Assembly: GCA_029977665.1 (NCBI GenBank)
Contig: JAPOKK010000009.1
Location: 1-35,892 of the forward strand
Length of the DNA stretch: 35,892 nucleotides
DNA from: Pseudomonadota bacterium
GTDB taxonomy: Bacteria; Pseudomonadota; Gammaproteobacteria; Ga0077536
Direction: 5' to 3'
Positions 1 through 7,906 of the stretch are shown in pieces. The notes beneath the pieces were generated by a model, which was not told the origin of the DNA, did not search any database, and was given only the letters and a program-made list of their open reading frames with translations. Position 1 is the stretch's first letter, and each line of letters starts with the position of its first letter. The translations under genes and the position numbers were made by a program.

Positions 1-766
1 AATCGACGAAGAACTCGACCTGGGCGAGCAGCTCGTCGAGCGAACCGATGGTACGCATCAGCCATTGCACGACGCCGACGCGCACCTCGGTCTTGGGCAC
101 TTCGACGAGCGGCTTGTCCTGCGGTTCGTAGTAGAGGTTGTCCCATTCCAGCAGCGTCGCGTAGCCACGGCTGGCCTCGTCTTCGGGCAGGTAGGCGCGC
201 ATGATGCGCTTGACCTGGAAGTCGTTGGAGAGCTGGAAATTCAGGACCGGGTCGTCGAGTTCCTGGCGGCGCACCCGGTCGATGTACTCGGCCGGCGTCA
301 TGGTATCGGCATGCTCGGCGTAACCGGTGATGCGGCCGCCGGCGAGGATGCCCCGCAGGTTGAGTTCCATGCAGAGATCCTTGCGCGCGTCGTACAGGCG
401 CCGGCCGAGACGATAGCCGCGGTACTCCGGGTCGACCATGACATCGATGCCGTAGAGCGCGTCCCACTCGGGCTCGTGATGGATTTCGAGCTTGGCGCTG
501 ACCAGGTCCCGGTAGCGATGCGGCGAGGAAAAGCGGTTGTAATCGACGCGCACGGTCAGCGCCGCCGCGACGATGCGCCCGTTGTCCTCGATGCACAGCT
601 GTCCCTCGGGGAATTCCTCGAGCAGGCCGTCGATGGTGTGGCGCGGCCAGGCGCCGCCGAGATCCGGGTAGACGACGTTCTCCAGCCGCTCGAGACCGAT
701 GTGGTCGTCGATGGTGAGATTACGCAGTCGGATCAGGGTATCGGCGCCGGCGTCGGTCTGGCTCAT
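1..766 (-). CDS. Bifunctional GNAT acetyltransferase / carbon-nitrogen hydrolase (partial)
   Basis: The gene starts at ATG 764-766 and runs leftwards off the window, so only the first 255 residues are visible. Residues about 10-215 read as a GNAT N-acetyltransferase: the acetyl-CoA loop RGYRLG is at 116-121, after the strand GIDVMVDPE. From about residue 227 a second domain begins (VRVGVVQWLMR), which is the typical first strand of a nitrilase-superfamily amidohydrolase. This domain order matches a known proteobacterial family of fused GNAT/carbon-nitrogen hydrolases of unsettled substrate. The Glu-Lys-Cys triad of the hydrolase lies outside the window and cannot be checked. The protein is expected to be cytoplasmic. 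The N-terminal assignment is secure; the fusion is inferred from only about 28 residues of the second domain. Confidence 0.8.
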   Translation of the reverse strand, partial: MSQTDAGADTLIRLRNLTIDDHIGLERLENVVYPDLGGAWPRHTIDGLLEEFPEGQLCIEDNGRIVAAALTVRVDYNRFSSPHRYRDLVSAKLEIHHEPEWDALYGIDVMVDPEYRGYRLGRRLYDARKDLCMELNLRGILAGGRITGYAEHADTMTPAEYIDRVRRQELDDPVLNFQLSNDFQVKRIMRAYLPEDEASRGYATLLEWDNLYYEPQDKPLVEVPKTEVRVGVVQWLMRTIGSLDELLAQVEFFVD

Positions 767-845
767 GCGGAAAATCGGTATCAGGCTGGAGTTCCGTCTA
801 GCCTAACGGATTGCCCGGCGCGCGGATATGTCGCGAGCGTTATGG

Positions 846-1828
846 CTACCCGGCGGACGCGTTGTCACGCTCGACGGGGCTACGTCGGACACAATCGCGT
901 CCGGCCCCCTTGGCCGCGTAGAGCGCAGCGTCGGCCAGGCGCATGAGGGTTTCGGGTGTGCCGTCCCAGCCGGGCGCCGCGGTGGCGACGCCGAGACTCG
1001 CGGTCACTTTACGGCATACGCCATCGCGCGCACCGAGCTGCGCCACCGAGCTGCGCCACCGAGCTGCGCCACCGTGCGGCGCACCTGCTCGGCGACCCGT
1101 GCCGCCTGCTCAGCCGTCGTATCGCACAGCAGCAGCCAGAACTCCTCGCCACCGAGGCGCGCCGCGACGTCGGATGCGCGACGTGCACACGGCCGCAGGG
1201 AGCCACCCACGGCCTGCAGACAGCGGTCACCCTCGAAATGCCCGAAGGCATCGTTGTAGGACTTGAAGTGATCGATGTCGAGCGCAATCACGCTGAGCGG
1301 TAGCGCGGCGCGCTCGCGCCGGCGCCACTCCGTGCGCAGCGCCTCGTCGAATCGCCGACGGTTGGCAAGCCCGGTCAAGACGTCTTCGTATGCCAGCCGT
1401 TCCACGCGAAGCTCGGCCAGCTTGCGGCGGGTCACGTCGATGTGCGAAATGACGAACAGGCTTCCGACGTGGCCGCGCACCGGGCGCATTCGGATCACGA
1501 ACCAGCGCTCGCCATCGGGCGCATGACAAGGGTACTCGAACGTGAAATCCGCCGTCCTGCCGGCGACCAGGGAGCGCATGCCGTCGAGTACCTGCGCGGC
1601 GAGGCGATCGCCGCCCTCGGCGGCCCTGGCGCAGGCGTCGAAGTAGTTGCGCCCGATGCCGACCGCCGCGCGCTCGCCGCCATTGTCATCGGCAAAGCAC
1701 AGCCAGGAATCGTTGACGAAAACGATGTTTCCGGCCTCGTCGACCAGGGTGATCTGGTCCTCCAGCGAATCGACCATCGCCAGGAGCGCTTCGTCGGGAA
1801 GCTTGCGCCACGCGCCGTCCTTGTCCAT
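846..1828 (-). pseudogene. PAS-GGDEF diguanylate cyclase, frameshifted by a 13-bp tandem repeat
   Basis: The start is taken at ATG 1826-1828 (MDKDGAW); an upstream in-frame ATG at 1870 is less likely. Residues about 10-135 form a PAS sensor domain. A GGDEF domain follows from about 145 (DVLTGLANRRRFD) with the active-site motif GGEEF at 226-230 and an inhibitory RxxD site (RASD, 217-220) exactly five residues before it, so it should make cyclic di-GMP. After residue 257 the frame is lost inside three copies of a 13-bp unit and stops at 1004-1006. The missing end of the domain (TASLGVATAAP, then LMRLADAALYAAK) continues in another frame to a TAG at 846-848. With one copy (or four) of the unit the frame is continuous, so the loss comes from repeat number. 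As it stands the cyclase lacks its final strands and is probably inactive. It may be a pseudogene, a slippage switch or an assembly error. Confidence 0.85.
1031..1074. repeat. 13-bp tandem repeat (3 full copies plus 5 bp) inside the GGDEF gene
   Basis: The plus strand reads CACCGAGCTGCGC three times without mismatch (1031-1043, 1044-1056, 1057-1069), followed by the partial copy CACCG. Because 13 is not a multiple of 3, each gain or loss shifts the reading frame of the diguanylate cyclase on the minus strand. One or four copies give an open frame through the rest of the GGDEF domain; two or three do not. Confidence 0.95.
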
Positions 1829-2112
1829 GCTCCATCCGTGTCCGGTGTATCGTGTCGGCCGTTCGACCACACTCGGTCACCGCGCCGCGGCCCGTGTTCC
1901 GCACGGCCGTCGGATGAGAAGTTTAACCGAGCCCAACCCGCTCGAATAGCGCTACCGCGCCATCCCCGGGGAGCCGCCGATCATGTGTCAGTCAGCGCGC
2001 GTGCGAGCCGCCCGCAACCGGTGGCGGGGCATAGGCCCAATGCCAGGCGTGCGATGCGCGCTCGAAGGGCCGTTGCGGCCACGCAGATCGGATTCCCCCA
2101 TCGCCCGGGCGC
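1829..2112. other. Divergent intergenic region
   Basis: This 284-bp region separates the divergent cyclase and amidotransferase genes. I see no RNA gene, no convincing sigma-70 promoter pair and no strong inverted repeat. It should hold both promoters, since both genes read away from it. Confidence 0.4.
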
Positions 2113-2841
2113 ATGCTTGAGATGTCGCGACCCTACCTCGTCTTCCAGCACGTGGCGGTGGAACACCCCGGCATCCTGCGCGATTACATGCGCGCTGACG
2201 GCATCGCCTGGGACACCGTCGAATTCGACGAAGATGACCGCATCCCACCGCTCGACGACTACGCCGCGCTGATCGTCATGGGCGGACCGATGGATACCTG
2301 GGAAGAAGACGCCTACCCGTGGCTCGCCGCGGAGAAAGCGGCCATCCGTCGCTGGGTGCAGGCCGGCCGGCCGTTCCTCGGGGTGTGCCTCGGCCACCAG
2401 CTGCTCGCCGCGGCGCTCGGCGGGGACGTCGGGCCGGCCGCGCTCGCCGAGGTGGGAGTGATGCCGGTCACGCTGACACCGGCCGGTCGCGGCCATCCGT
2501 TCCTCGCCGATGTGCCGGCACGCTTCGAGTGCCTGCAGTGGCACGGGGCCGAAGTGCGCCAGCCGCCTGCAGGGGCCCGGGTCCTGGCTACCTCGACGGC
2601 GTGCGGCGTGCAGGCGCTCGCGATCGGCACGCATGCGTTCAGCTTCCAGTTCCATGTCGAAGTGACCGCCTCGACCGTCGACGACTGGGCGGCCATCCCG
2701 GCTTATCGCGACGCGCTCAGCCGCGCCCTCGGTGAGCACGGCGCCGATACCCTGCGCCGCGACTGCATCGCGCGGCTGTCCTCGTTCAACGAACTGGCGC
2801 GCCGCTTCTATGACAACTGGCGAGGTTGCGCTTTCGCCTGA
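2113..2841 (+). CDS. Class I glutamine amidotransferase (GMP-synthase-like)
   Basis: A 242-residue single-domain GATase1 protein. The catalytic triad is complete: nucleophile Cys92 in GVCLGHQLLA, His181 and Glu183 in FQFHVEV. MGGPMDTWEED near residues 56-66 is typical of the stand-alone GMP-synthase-like amidotransferases, which hydrolyse glutamine or gamma-glutamyl compounds; the acceptor is unknown here. There is no synthetase domain and no partner synthetase nearby. The start could also be the second ATG at 2122 (MSRPYLVFQH); neither has a clear Shine-Dalgarno sequence. The 3' end is 12 bp from the end of the convergent histidine kinase gene. Confidence 0.85.
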   Translation: MLEMSRPYLVFQHVAVEHPGILRDYMRADGIAWDTVEFDEDDRIPPLDDYAALIVMGGPMDTWEEDAYPWLAAEKAAIRRWVQAGRPFLGVCLGHQLLAAALGGDVGPAALAEVGVMPVTLTPAGRGHPFLADVPARFECLQWHGAEVRQPPAGARVLATSTACGVQALAIGTHAFSFQFHVEVTASTVDDWAAIPAYRDALSRALGEHGADTLRRDCIARLSSFNELARRFYDNWRGCAFA

Positions 2842-2853
2842 GCGCCGCCGATG

Positions 2854-4242
2854 TCACGCCGGCAGGCGCAGGCTGACGCGCAGGCCAGGCGCGTTGTCGG
2901 CGAACTCGAGCGTGCCACGATGGCGTTCCGCGACCGCCTTGACGAGGCTCAGCCCGAGCCCGCTACCTGGCAGACTGCGGCTCCGGTCGAGTCGCGCAAA
3001 GCGTTGCGTCACCCGCGCGTGCTCCTCGACCGGGATACCGGGGCCGCTGTCGGCCACGGTCACGCGGACCATGCCGGGCGCCTTGCCGCCGTCACCCTCG
3101 TGATGCACGGTCACCAGCACCGTCGTTCCGGTCGCGGTGTACTTCAGTGCGTTGTCGATCAGATTCGCGATCGCCTGGAACAACAGGTTGCGGTCCCCGC
3201 TGATGTTGCATCCGGGTTCGGAATCGGCCGCGAGCACGACGTTGCGCTCCTGTGCAAGGCCCTGGTAGAGATCGAGCGCATCGTCGACGATGCGAGCGAG
3301 GTCTACCGGCTCGAAATGCGCGTCGTAGCTGCCCGACTCGATACGCGCGATGCGCAACAAGGCCGTAAACGTGGCGAGCAGGGCGTCGGCTTCGGCAACG
3401 CTCGCTTCGAGTTCGCCACGCAGTTCGTCCTGCGCGTCGCGCGCGGCCAGCTCGATGCGGTTGCGCAGCCGCGTCAGTGGTGTGCGCAGGTCATGGGCGA
3501 TGTTGTCGGAGACGTGGCGTACAGTCTCGAGCAGCGCTTCGAGCCGATCGAGCATCACGTTGAGATGTCCGGCGAGCAGATCGAACTCGTCGCCACCGCC
3601 CTGCTCGTCGAGCCGCCTGTCGAGCCGCCCCGCGACGATCTCCGAGGTGGTGCGCGTGAATGCGGAGATGCGGTTGAGCACCCGGCCTGACATCAGCAGG
3701 CCGCCGGCCGCGGCGAGCACGAAAGTCAGTCCGCCACCGATCAGCAGCGCGCGGTTGAAGGTCTGCTTAAGCTGGCGCAACTGGCCAATGTTGCGCCCGA
3801 CGAGCAGGTGCAGCCCGTCGCGCAGCAGGTAGACGCGCGCGCGGGCCGGCACCTCGCGGCCATCCGCGCGGCGATGCACGAACTCGATCCACCCCTCCTC
3901 GTCAGGCGTCGCCGGCGGATAGGCAGCGAGATTGCCGGCGAGCGGTTGATTGTCGCGGGTCGTGAACAGGTAGAGCATGTCGCCGCTGGGGTCGTTGCGA
4001 ATGCGGTGCGCAATGACCTGGACCAGGCGATCCAGACCATGTTCGAGGTACTGTTCGGCAAGCCCCGTGATCTCGGACTTCAGCGTGGCATCGGTCTCGC
4101 GCACGATGAGGCCGATGGTCGACCAGTAGAAGAACAGCGTGAGCAGACTGACCGAGATGCCGAATAACGCGATGTAGGACAGTGTCAGGTGAAAGGTCGT
4201 CGTGCGCAGAATCGCGCCGAGCCGCTGGCGCAGGCGCCGCAT
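2854..4242 (-). CDS. Sensor histidine kinase of an OmpR-type two-component system
   Basis: A 462-residue inner-membrane kinase. Order of parts: TM helix about 18-45, periplasmic sensor about 46-163, TM helix about 165-188, HAMP linker about 190-240, HisKA with phospho-acceptor His250 in NIAHDLRTPLTRL, and HATPase_c with N-box NLIDNALKY (360-368), DSGPGIP (398-404) and GSGLGLSLV (427-434). All residues needed for autophosphorylation are visible. The start is ATG 4240-4242, which overlaps the regulator's TGA by one base (TGATG), giving a translationally coupled regulator-kinase operon. An upstream in-frame start at 4392 would overlap the regulator deeply and is rejected. The system sits divergently from htrA, so an envelope-stress signal is a reasonable guess, but the sequence does not show it. 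Confidence 0.93.
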   Translation of the reverse strand: MRRLRQRLGAILRTTTFHLTLSYIALFGISVSLLTLFFYWSTIGLIVRETDATLKSEITGLAEQYLEHGLDRLVQVIAHRIRNDPSGDMLYLFTTRDNQPLAGNLAAYPPATPDEEGWIEFVHRRADGREVPARARVYLLRDGLHLLVGRNIGQLRQLKQTFNRALLIGGGLTFVLAAAGGLLMSGRVLNRISAFTRTTSEIVAGRLDRRLDEQGGGDEFDLLAGHLNVMLDRLEALLETVRHVSDNIAHDLRTPLTRLRNRIELAARDAQDELRGELEASVAEADALLATFTALLRIARIESGSYDAHFEPVDLARIVDDALDLYQGLAQERNVVLAADSEPGCNISGDRNLLFQAIANLIDNALKYTATGTTVLVTVHHEGDGGKAPGMVRVTVADSGPGIPVEEHARVTQRFARLDRSRSLPGSGLGLSLVKAVAERHRGTLEFADNAPGLRVSLRLPA

Positions 4243-4928
4243 CAGGTCTGCTCGCTGCCGGCGGCGATCTTGTAGCCGGCGCCGCGCACGGTATGCAGCA
4301 GGGGTTCGTCGAAGCCCTTGTCGATCTTCGCGCGCAGGCGACTGATGTGAACGTCGATGACGTTGGTCTGCGGATCGAAATGGTAATCCCACACGTGCTC
4401 GAGCAGCATGGTGCGCGTGACCACCTGGCCTGCGTGGCGCATGAGATACTCGAGCAGGGCGAACTCGCGTGGCTGAAGGTCGATCGCGCTCTCCCCGCGA
4501 TGCACGCTGCGGGTCATGAGGTCCATCTCCAGATCGCCCACGCGCAACAACGTGGCCGGGCCTTCCGGCGCCGTGCGCCGCGCCAGCGCCTCGAGTCGTG
4601 CCTCGAGCTCGCTGAAGGCGAACGGCTTGACCAAGTAGTCGTCGCCGCCGGCACGCAGACCGGCGACACGCTGATCGACTTCGCCGAGCGCGCTCAGAAT
4701 CAACACCGGCACGCGGTTGTCCGAGGCGCGCAGCGTACGCACGACGGTCAGTCCGTCGACCTCGGGCAGCATGCGGTCGAGCACGATCAGGTCGAAACTG
4801 CCGGTGCTCGCGACGAGCAGGCCGTCGCGCCCGTTGTCGGCCACGTCGACCGTGTGCCCGGCCTGCACCAGGCCGCTGCGCACGAACTCGCGCGTGTCGC
4901 GATCGTCCTCCACGACCAGGATGTGCAT
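4242..4928 (-). CDS. OmpR/PhoB-family response regulator
   Basis: A 228-residue cytoplasmic transcription factor. The receiver domain (1-115) has the acidic pocket EDD (7-9), phospho-acceptor Asp51 (VLDRMLP) and Lys101 (YLVKPF). A winged-helix DNA-binding domain follows (about 130-225), including LQPREFALLEYLMRHAGQVV and DVHISRLRAKID. The start ATG 4926-4928 is preceded on its strand by a GGAGAG Shine-Dalgarno sequence; the open frame extends further upstream to 5048 but without receiver-like sequence. It is the first gene of the operon with the histidine kinase and is divergent from htrA, which is a likely target by position only. Confidence 0.94.
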   Translation of the reverse strand: MHILVVEDDRDTREFVRSGLVQAGHTVDVADNGRDGLLVASTGSFDLIVLDRMLPEVDGLTVVRTLRASDNRVPVLILSALGEVDQRVAGLRAGGDDYLVKPFAFSELEARLEALARRTAPEGPATLLRVGDLEMDLMTRSVHRGESAIDLQPREFALLEYLMRHAGQVVTRTMLLEHVWDYHFDPQTNVIDVHISRLRAKIDKGFDEPLLHTVRGAGYKIAAGSEQT

Positions 4929-5017
4929 TGCCGTCTCTCCGCTGTCCGCGCTCGAATGCCGTGCCCGAAGGTCACGCCGGCCGCGATTATGCCCGGGCGG
5001 CCGGCGCGCGGCGCCGG

Positions 5018-5035
5018 CATTACGAAAAGTTAATG
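5018..5035. promoter_or_regulatory. Candidate operator between regulator and htrA
   Basis: The inverted repeat CATTA-N8-TAATG (CATTACGAAAAGTTAATG) is the main AT-rich island in the 179-bp divergent region between the response regulator and htrA. It lies about 73 bp before the htrA ATG and 90 bp before the regulator ATG. Its place suits a regulator site serving both genes. This is inference from position and symmetry only. Confidence 0.35.
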
Positions 5036-5107
5036 TCCAGGAAAGCACCGTGTAATCCGCGCGCCCCTACCTTAGGCGCATCGCCAATCCGATTGAAGGA
5101 GCACACG

Positions 5108-6631
5108 ATGAAATCAGTCCTGGCAAAGTTTAACGAACGCCCCATCCGGCGCACGGCCCTGTTCGCGGTGCCGATCATGCTCGGCGCGCTCGCACTGAAC
5201 GGCATCGGACCGGTGGCTGCCATCGAGGCACCGGCCCAGGATGCGCGCCCGGTCTTCGAGCGTGTGCAGTTCGCCGACGTCATCGAACGCGTACAGCCCG
5301 CGGTCGTAAAGATCGACGTGACCAAGACCATCGATGGCATCGCGCAGCTCGGCGGCCAGGCGCTGCCGTTCCGCGAGGGTGGACCGTTCGGTGAGTTCAT
5401 GCGCCGTTTCGGCGTACCGTTCGGGCCGCAGAATGGTCCGGGCATGGGCGGACCGCCGGCGCAGGCGGAGGGTCTGGGCTCGGGCTTCATCATCGATGCC
5501 GAGGGCCACGTCGTCACCAACAATCACGTCATCGACGGCGCCGACAAGATGAGCGTGACGCTGCACGACGGCACCGAGCTGCCCGCCCATCTCGTTGGCC
5601 GCGATCCGCTGACCGACCTCGCCTTGCTCAAGATCGAGGGCGGCGAGGACCTGCCGACCGTCGCCTTCGGTGATTCCGAGCGCGCGCGCGTCGGCGATTG
5701 GGTGGTCGCCATCGGTAACCCGTTCGGTTTCGGCGGCAGCGCCACGGCCGGCATCATTTCCGCGCGCGGGCGGGACATCAAGTCCGGACCCTACGACGAC
5801 TACCTGCAGATCGATGCGCCCATCAACAGCGGCAACTCCGGCGGTCCGATCGTCGACGCGAGCGGCCAGGTGATCGGCGTCAACACCGCGATCTTCTCGC
5901 CCAACGGGGGTAACGTGGGCATCGGCTTCGCGATCCCGGCAAGCGCGGCGGCCAAGGTCATCAACGAGCTGAAAGCGAACGGCAGCGTCACACGCGGCTG
6001 GCTGGGCGTGCAGATCCAACCGGTCACGGAGGACATCGCCGCGGCACTGCAACTCGACGAAGCGGCCGGCGCCCTCGTCGCGACGGTCGTCGATGACAGT
6101 CCGGCAGCGCTCGCCGGGGTCACCGCGGGCGACGTCATCGTCCGCTATGGGGATGTCGACATCGCCGACCCGCGCGAACTCAGCCGTGCCGTTGCCGCAA
6201 CCGACCCGGGCGAGAAGGTCTCCATCGCCGTCGTCCGCGGCGGCCGGGAGAAACGCCTGGTCACCGTCATCGACCGCAACGCACGCCAGGCGCTCGCGGC
6301 CGTCGAGAGCGGCGGCCGGGACGGCGCCAGTGGCGATGACGCCCTCGGTCTCGGTCTCGCTCTCGGCGAATTGCGTCCCGACGCACGCCGGCGCCTGCGC
6401 CTCGACGAGGACGTCGACGGTGCCTTCGTCGTCGGCGTCAAGAACGATGGTCCCGCGGCGAAGAGCGGCGTGCGCCCCGGTGACGTCATCGTCCAGGTCA
6501 ACCAGCGCGCAGTGGCCGATGCCGACGACGCCCAGGCGGCGCTGCGTGAAGCCAAGCAGGCCGAGCGCCCCATCGTCGTCCTCATCCGCGGCGGCGGTGA
6601 CCAGTTCTTCGCCACCATGAAGGTGGCGTGA
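5108..6631 (+). CDS. degP: Periplasmic serine protease HtrA/DegP (Do family)
   Basis: A 507-residue Do-type protease/chaperone that degrades misfolded periplasmic proteins. A basic N-terminus and hydrophobic segment (about 13-38) give a signal peptide or anchor. The trypsin-like domain has His140 (TNNHVID), Asp170 (LTDLALLKI) and Ser244 (SGNSGGPIVD). Two PDZ domains follow, about 270-365 (GWLGVQIQPV, DSPAALAGVTAGDVIV) and about 400-505 (DGPAAKSGVRPGDVIVQV). The loop before the protease core is rich in Gly and Pro (GPQNGPGMGGPP), like the Q/LA-loop of the family. ATG 5108 has the strong Shine-Dalgarno AAGGAG; an open frame upstream to 4928 is not protease-like. The divergent two-component system resembles other regulator-protease envelope-stress arrangements. 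DegP and MucD cannot be separated from sequence alone. Confidence 0.95.
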   Translation: MKSVLAKFNERPIRRTALFAVPIMLGALALNGIGPVAAIEAPAQDARPVFERVQFADVIERVQPAVVKIDVTKTIDGIAQLGGQALPFREGGPFGEFMRRFGVPFGPQNGPGMGGPPAQAEGLGSGFIIDAEGHVVTNNHVIDGADKMSVTLHDGTELPAHLVGRDPLTDLALLKIEGGEDLPTVAFGDSERARVGDWVVAIGNPFGFGGSATAGIISARGRDIKSGPYDDYLQIDAPINSGNSGGPIVDASGQVIGVNTAIFSPNGGNVGIGFAIPASAAAKVINELKANGSVTRGWLGVQIQPVTEDIAAALQLDEAAGALVATVVDDSPAALAGVTAGDVIVRYGDVDIADPRELSRAVAATDPGEKVSIAVVRGGREKRLVTVIDRNARQALAAVESGGRDGASGDDALGLGLALGELRPDARRRLRLDEDVDGAFVVGVKNDGPAAKSGVRPGDVIVQVNQRAVADADDAQAALREAKQAERPIVVLIRGGGDQFFATMKVA

Positions 6632-6683
6632 GCGTCCCTTCATCTCCCTTCACACGGATGTCTCCCGCCCTCCCAAGGCATTA

Positions 6684-6712
6684 CCCCGGCTCCGGCCGGG
6701 GTTCTTTTTTTT
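6684..6712 (+). terminator. Rho-independent terminator of htrA
   Basis: A 7-bp GC stem CCCCGGC/GCCGGGG with a TCCG loop is followed by TTC and eight T residues. It lies about 53 bp after the htrA stop codon and is the clearest intrinsic terminator in the window. Confidence 0.85.
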
Positions 6713-6768
6713 CTCCCTGACGCCCCCTGTTCCTCCCCAGCGCGAACCGGCGCCAACTCGACCCTGCG

Positions 6769-7007
6769 CAAAATTTGAGCAAAAGTGTCAGACACTTTTG
6801 CTTGAATCTTGACCACACCGCACCTCGCCGCGAGCGTTGCACCCTGCACGGCCCCACGAGCGCGGGCCGCGTGGCATGCCCGCCCGGAAGACGCCTCGCG
6901 GGGACGAAGACGCGCCTTGAGGGTTGAACAAAATTTGAGCAAAAGTGTCAGACACTTTTGCGTTGTGCAGCACGCGCGTCGCCGAGCAAAAGTGTCTGAC
7001 ACTTTTG
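6769..7007. repeat. Cluster of three REP/BIME-like palindromes
   Basis: Each copy has half-site GCAAAAGTGTC, a central A or T, and its reverse complement. Copy 1 is 6779-6801 (perfect, 23 bp, centre A). Copy 2 is 6939-6961 (perfect, 23 bp, centre A). Copy 3 is 6987-7007 (21 bp, centre T, hence the opposite orientation). Copies 1 and 2 belong to a 33-bp identical direct repeat (6769-6801 and 6929-6961) that starts with CAAAATTTGAG and has a period of exactly 160 bp. The cluster fills the intergenic space after the htrA terminator and accounts for much of the 442-bp gene-free stretch 6632-7073. It resembles the REP-type palindromes associated with RAYT transposases, but no transposase gene is in the window. 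Confidence 0.85.
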
Positions 7008-7073
7008 AACGCGCTGGGCCGCTCTCGGTCGGCGGGGGCTTCGTATCAGAGGCGCTTGCCGCGTCGCGTGGGG

Positions 7074-7757
7074 ATGCAGGTATGCTTGCGACAAGTCATT
7101 TCGCGAGACCTTGTCGTGCCCCATCTCACTGCACCGTGGACGCTGCTCGCCGACGCAGCGGCCCTGATCGTGCTGCTGCTCTACCATGCGCGCCTCGCCC
7201 ACCACCTGCGCCACGATCCGGGACGCACGGTGATCGGACGCAACCGCGGCGTGCGCCGCGCCTGGCTGGCCGAGGTCATTGCGCGAAAGGCCGACATCCT
7301 GGCCGTGCAGACCCTGCGCAACTGGGCAATGACGGCGACTTTCCTTGCCTCCACCGCCATCCTCGTCGCCGTCGGCATCGTGCATTTCATGTTCACCAAC
7401 GTCCCGGGGGCGGCGGCGGCGAGTGAGCTGTTGCGGGCGCCGTGGGCAGGCGCGAAGCTGCTCACGCTGGCGAGCCTGTTCTTCATCGCGTTCTTCTGCT
7501 TCGCGCAGACCCTGCGCGCCCTCAACCACCTCGGATTCGAGATCGTAATAGCGCGGGACGACACGTTCGAGACGGTGCTCACGCACCTGCATCGCCATGC
7601 CGACAGCTTCACGCTCGGCATGCGCAGTTTCTATCTCAGCCTGCCGGTCTCGCTGTGGTTATTCGGTGCCGCCCATTTTCTCGCCGCCACGCTCGTGTTG
7701 ACGTTGCTGCTCGCGCATCTCGACTACGCGCGCGATCCCGGCCCACCCGTGGCCTGA
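7074..7757 (+). CDS. DUF599 family membrane protein
   Basis: A 227-residue inner-membrane protein with four predicted TM segments: about 16-32 (LLADAAALIVLLLYH), about 80-105 (ATFLASTAILVAVGIVHFMF), about 120-145 (AKLLTLASLFFIAFFCFAQTL) and about 190-215 (LWLFGAAHFLAATLVLTLLL). The motifs VQTLRNWAM and LGMRSFYLSLPVSLW match my memory of DUF599, whose function is unknown. The start is uncertain: ATG 7074 is used, while GTG 7116 (VPHLTAPW) is also plausible and would make 213 residues. The open frame extends up into the palindrome cluster, where it is not real coding sequence. Confidence 0.75.
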   Translation: MQVCLRQVISRDLVVPHLTAPWTLLADAAALIVLLLYHARLAHHLRHDPGRTVIGRNRGVRRAWLAEVIARKADILAVQTLRNWAMTATFLASTAILVAVGIVHFMFTNVPGAAAASELLRAPWAGAKLLTLASLFFIAFFCFAQTLRALNHLGFEIVIARDDTFETVLTHLHRHADSFTLGMRSFYLSLPVSLWLFGAAHFLAATLVLTLLLAHLDYARDPGPPVA

Positions 7758-7906
7758 GCGGCCCGGAGGTGCTCCAGGCCACGGGCGGCGCAACCTCTCG
7801 CAGTCGGGTGCAGAGGACGCGGCCGTATCGCGGCAGCGGGCTTGCGCAGGTCGTCGCACGAGGCATACGCTCCCCTTTTCGGGACTATCGGCCGGGGGAG
7901 TCTGAC
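7758..7906. other. Short intergenic region
   Basis: This 149-bp stretch lies between DUF599 and the small cysteine protein. CCCCTTTTC is followed by GGCCGGGGGAG, which supplies the Shine-Dalgarno sequence of the next gene. No other structure was seen. Confidence 0.3.

Noticed and set aside
5114-6643. 509-codon open frame antisense to htrA
   Set aside because: It is a codon-bias shadow of the protease; no domain or start signal was seen.
6640-7002. Open frames through the palindrome cluster, with repeated VSDTF and CLTLL peptides
   Set aside because: The repeated peptides are translations of the palindromes themselves, not protein repeats.
6769-7007. CRISPR array
   Set aside because: Only three copies, unequal spacing (160 and about 47 bp between starts), palindromic units in mixed orientation and no cas genes.
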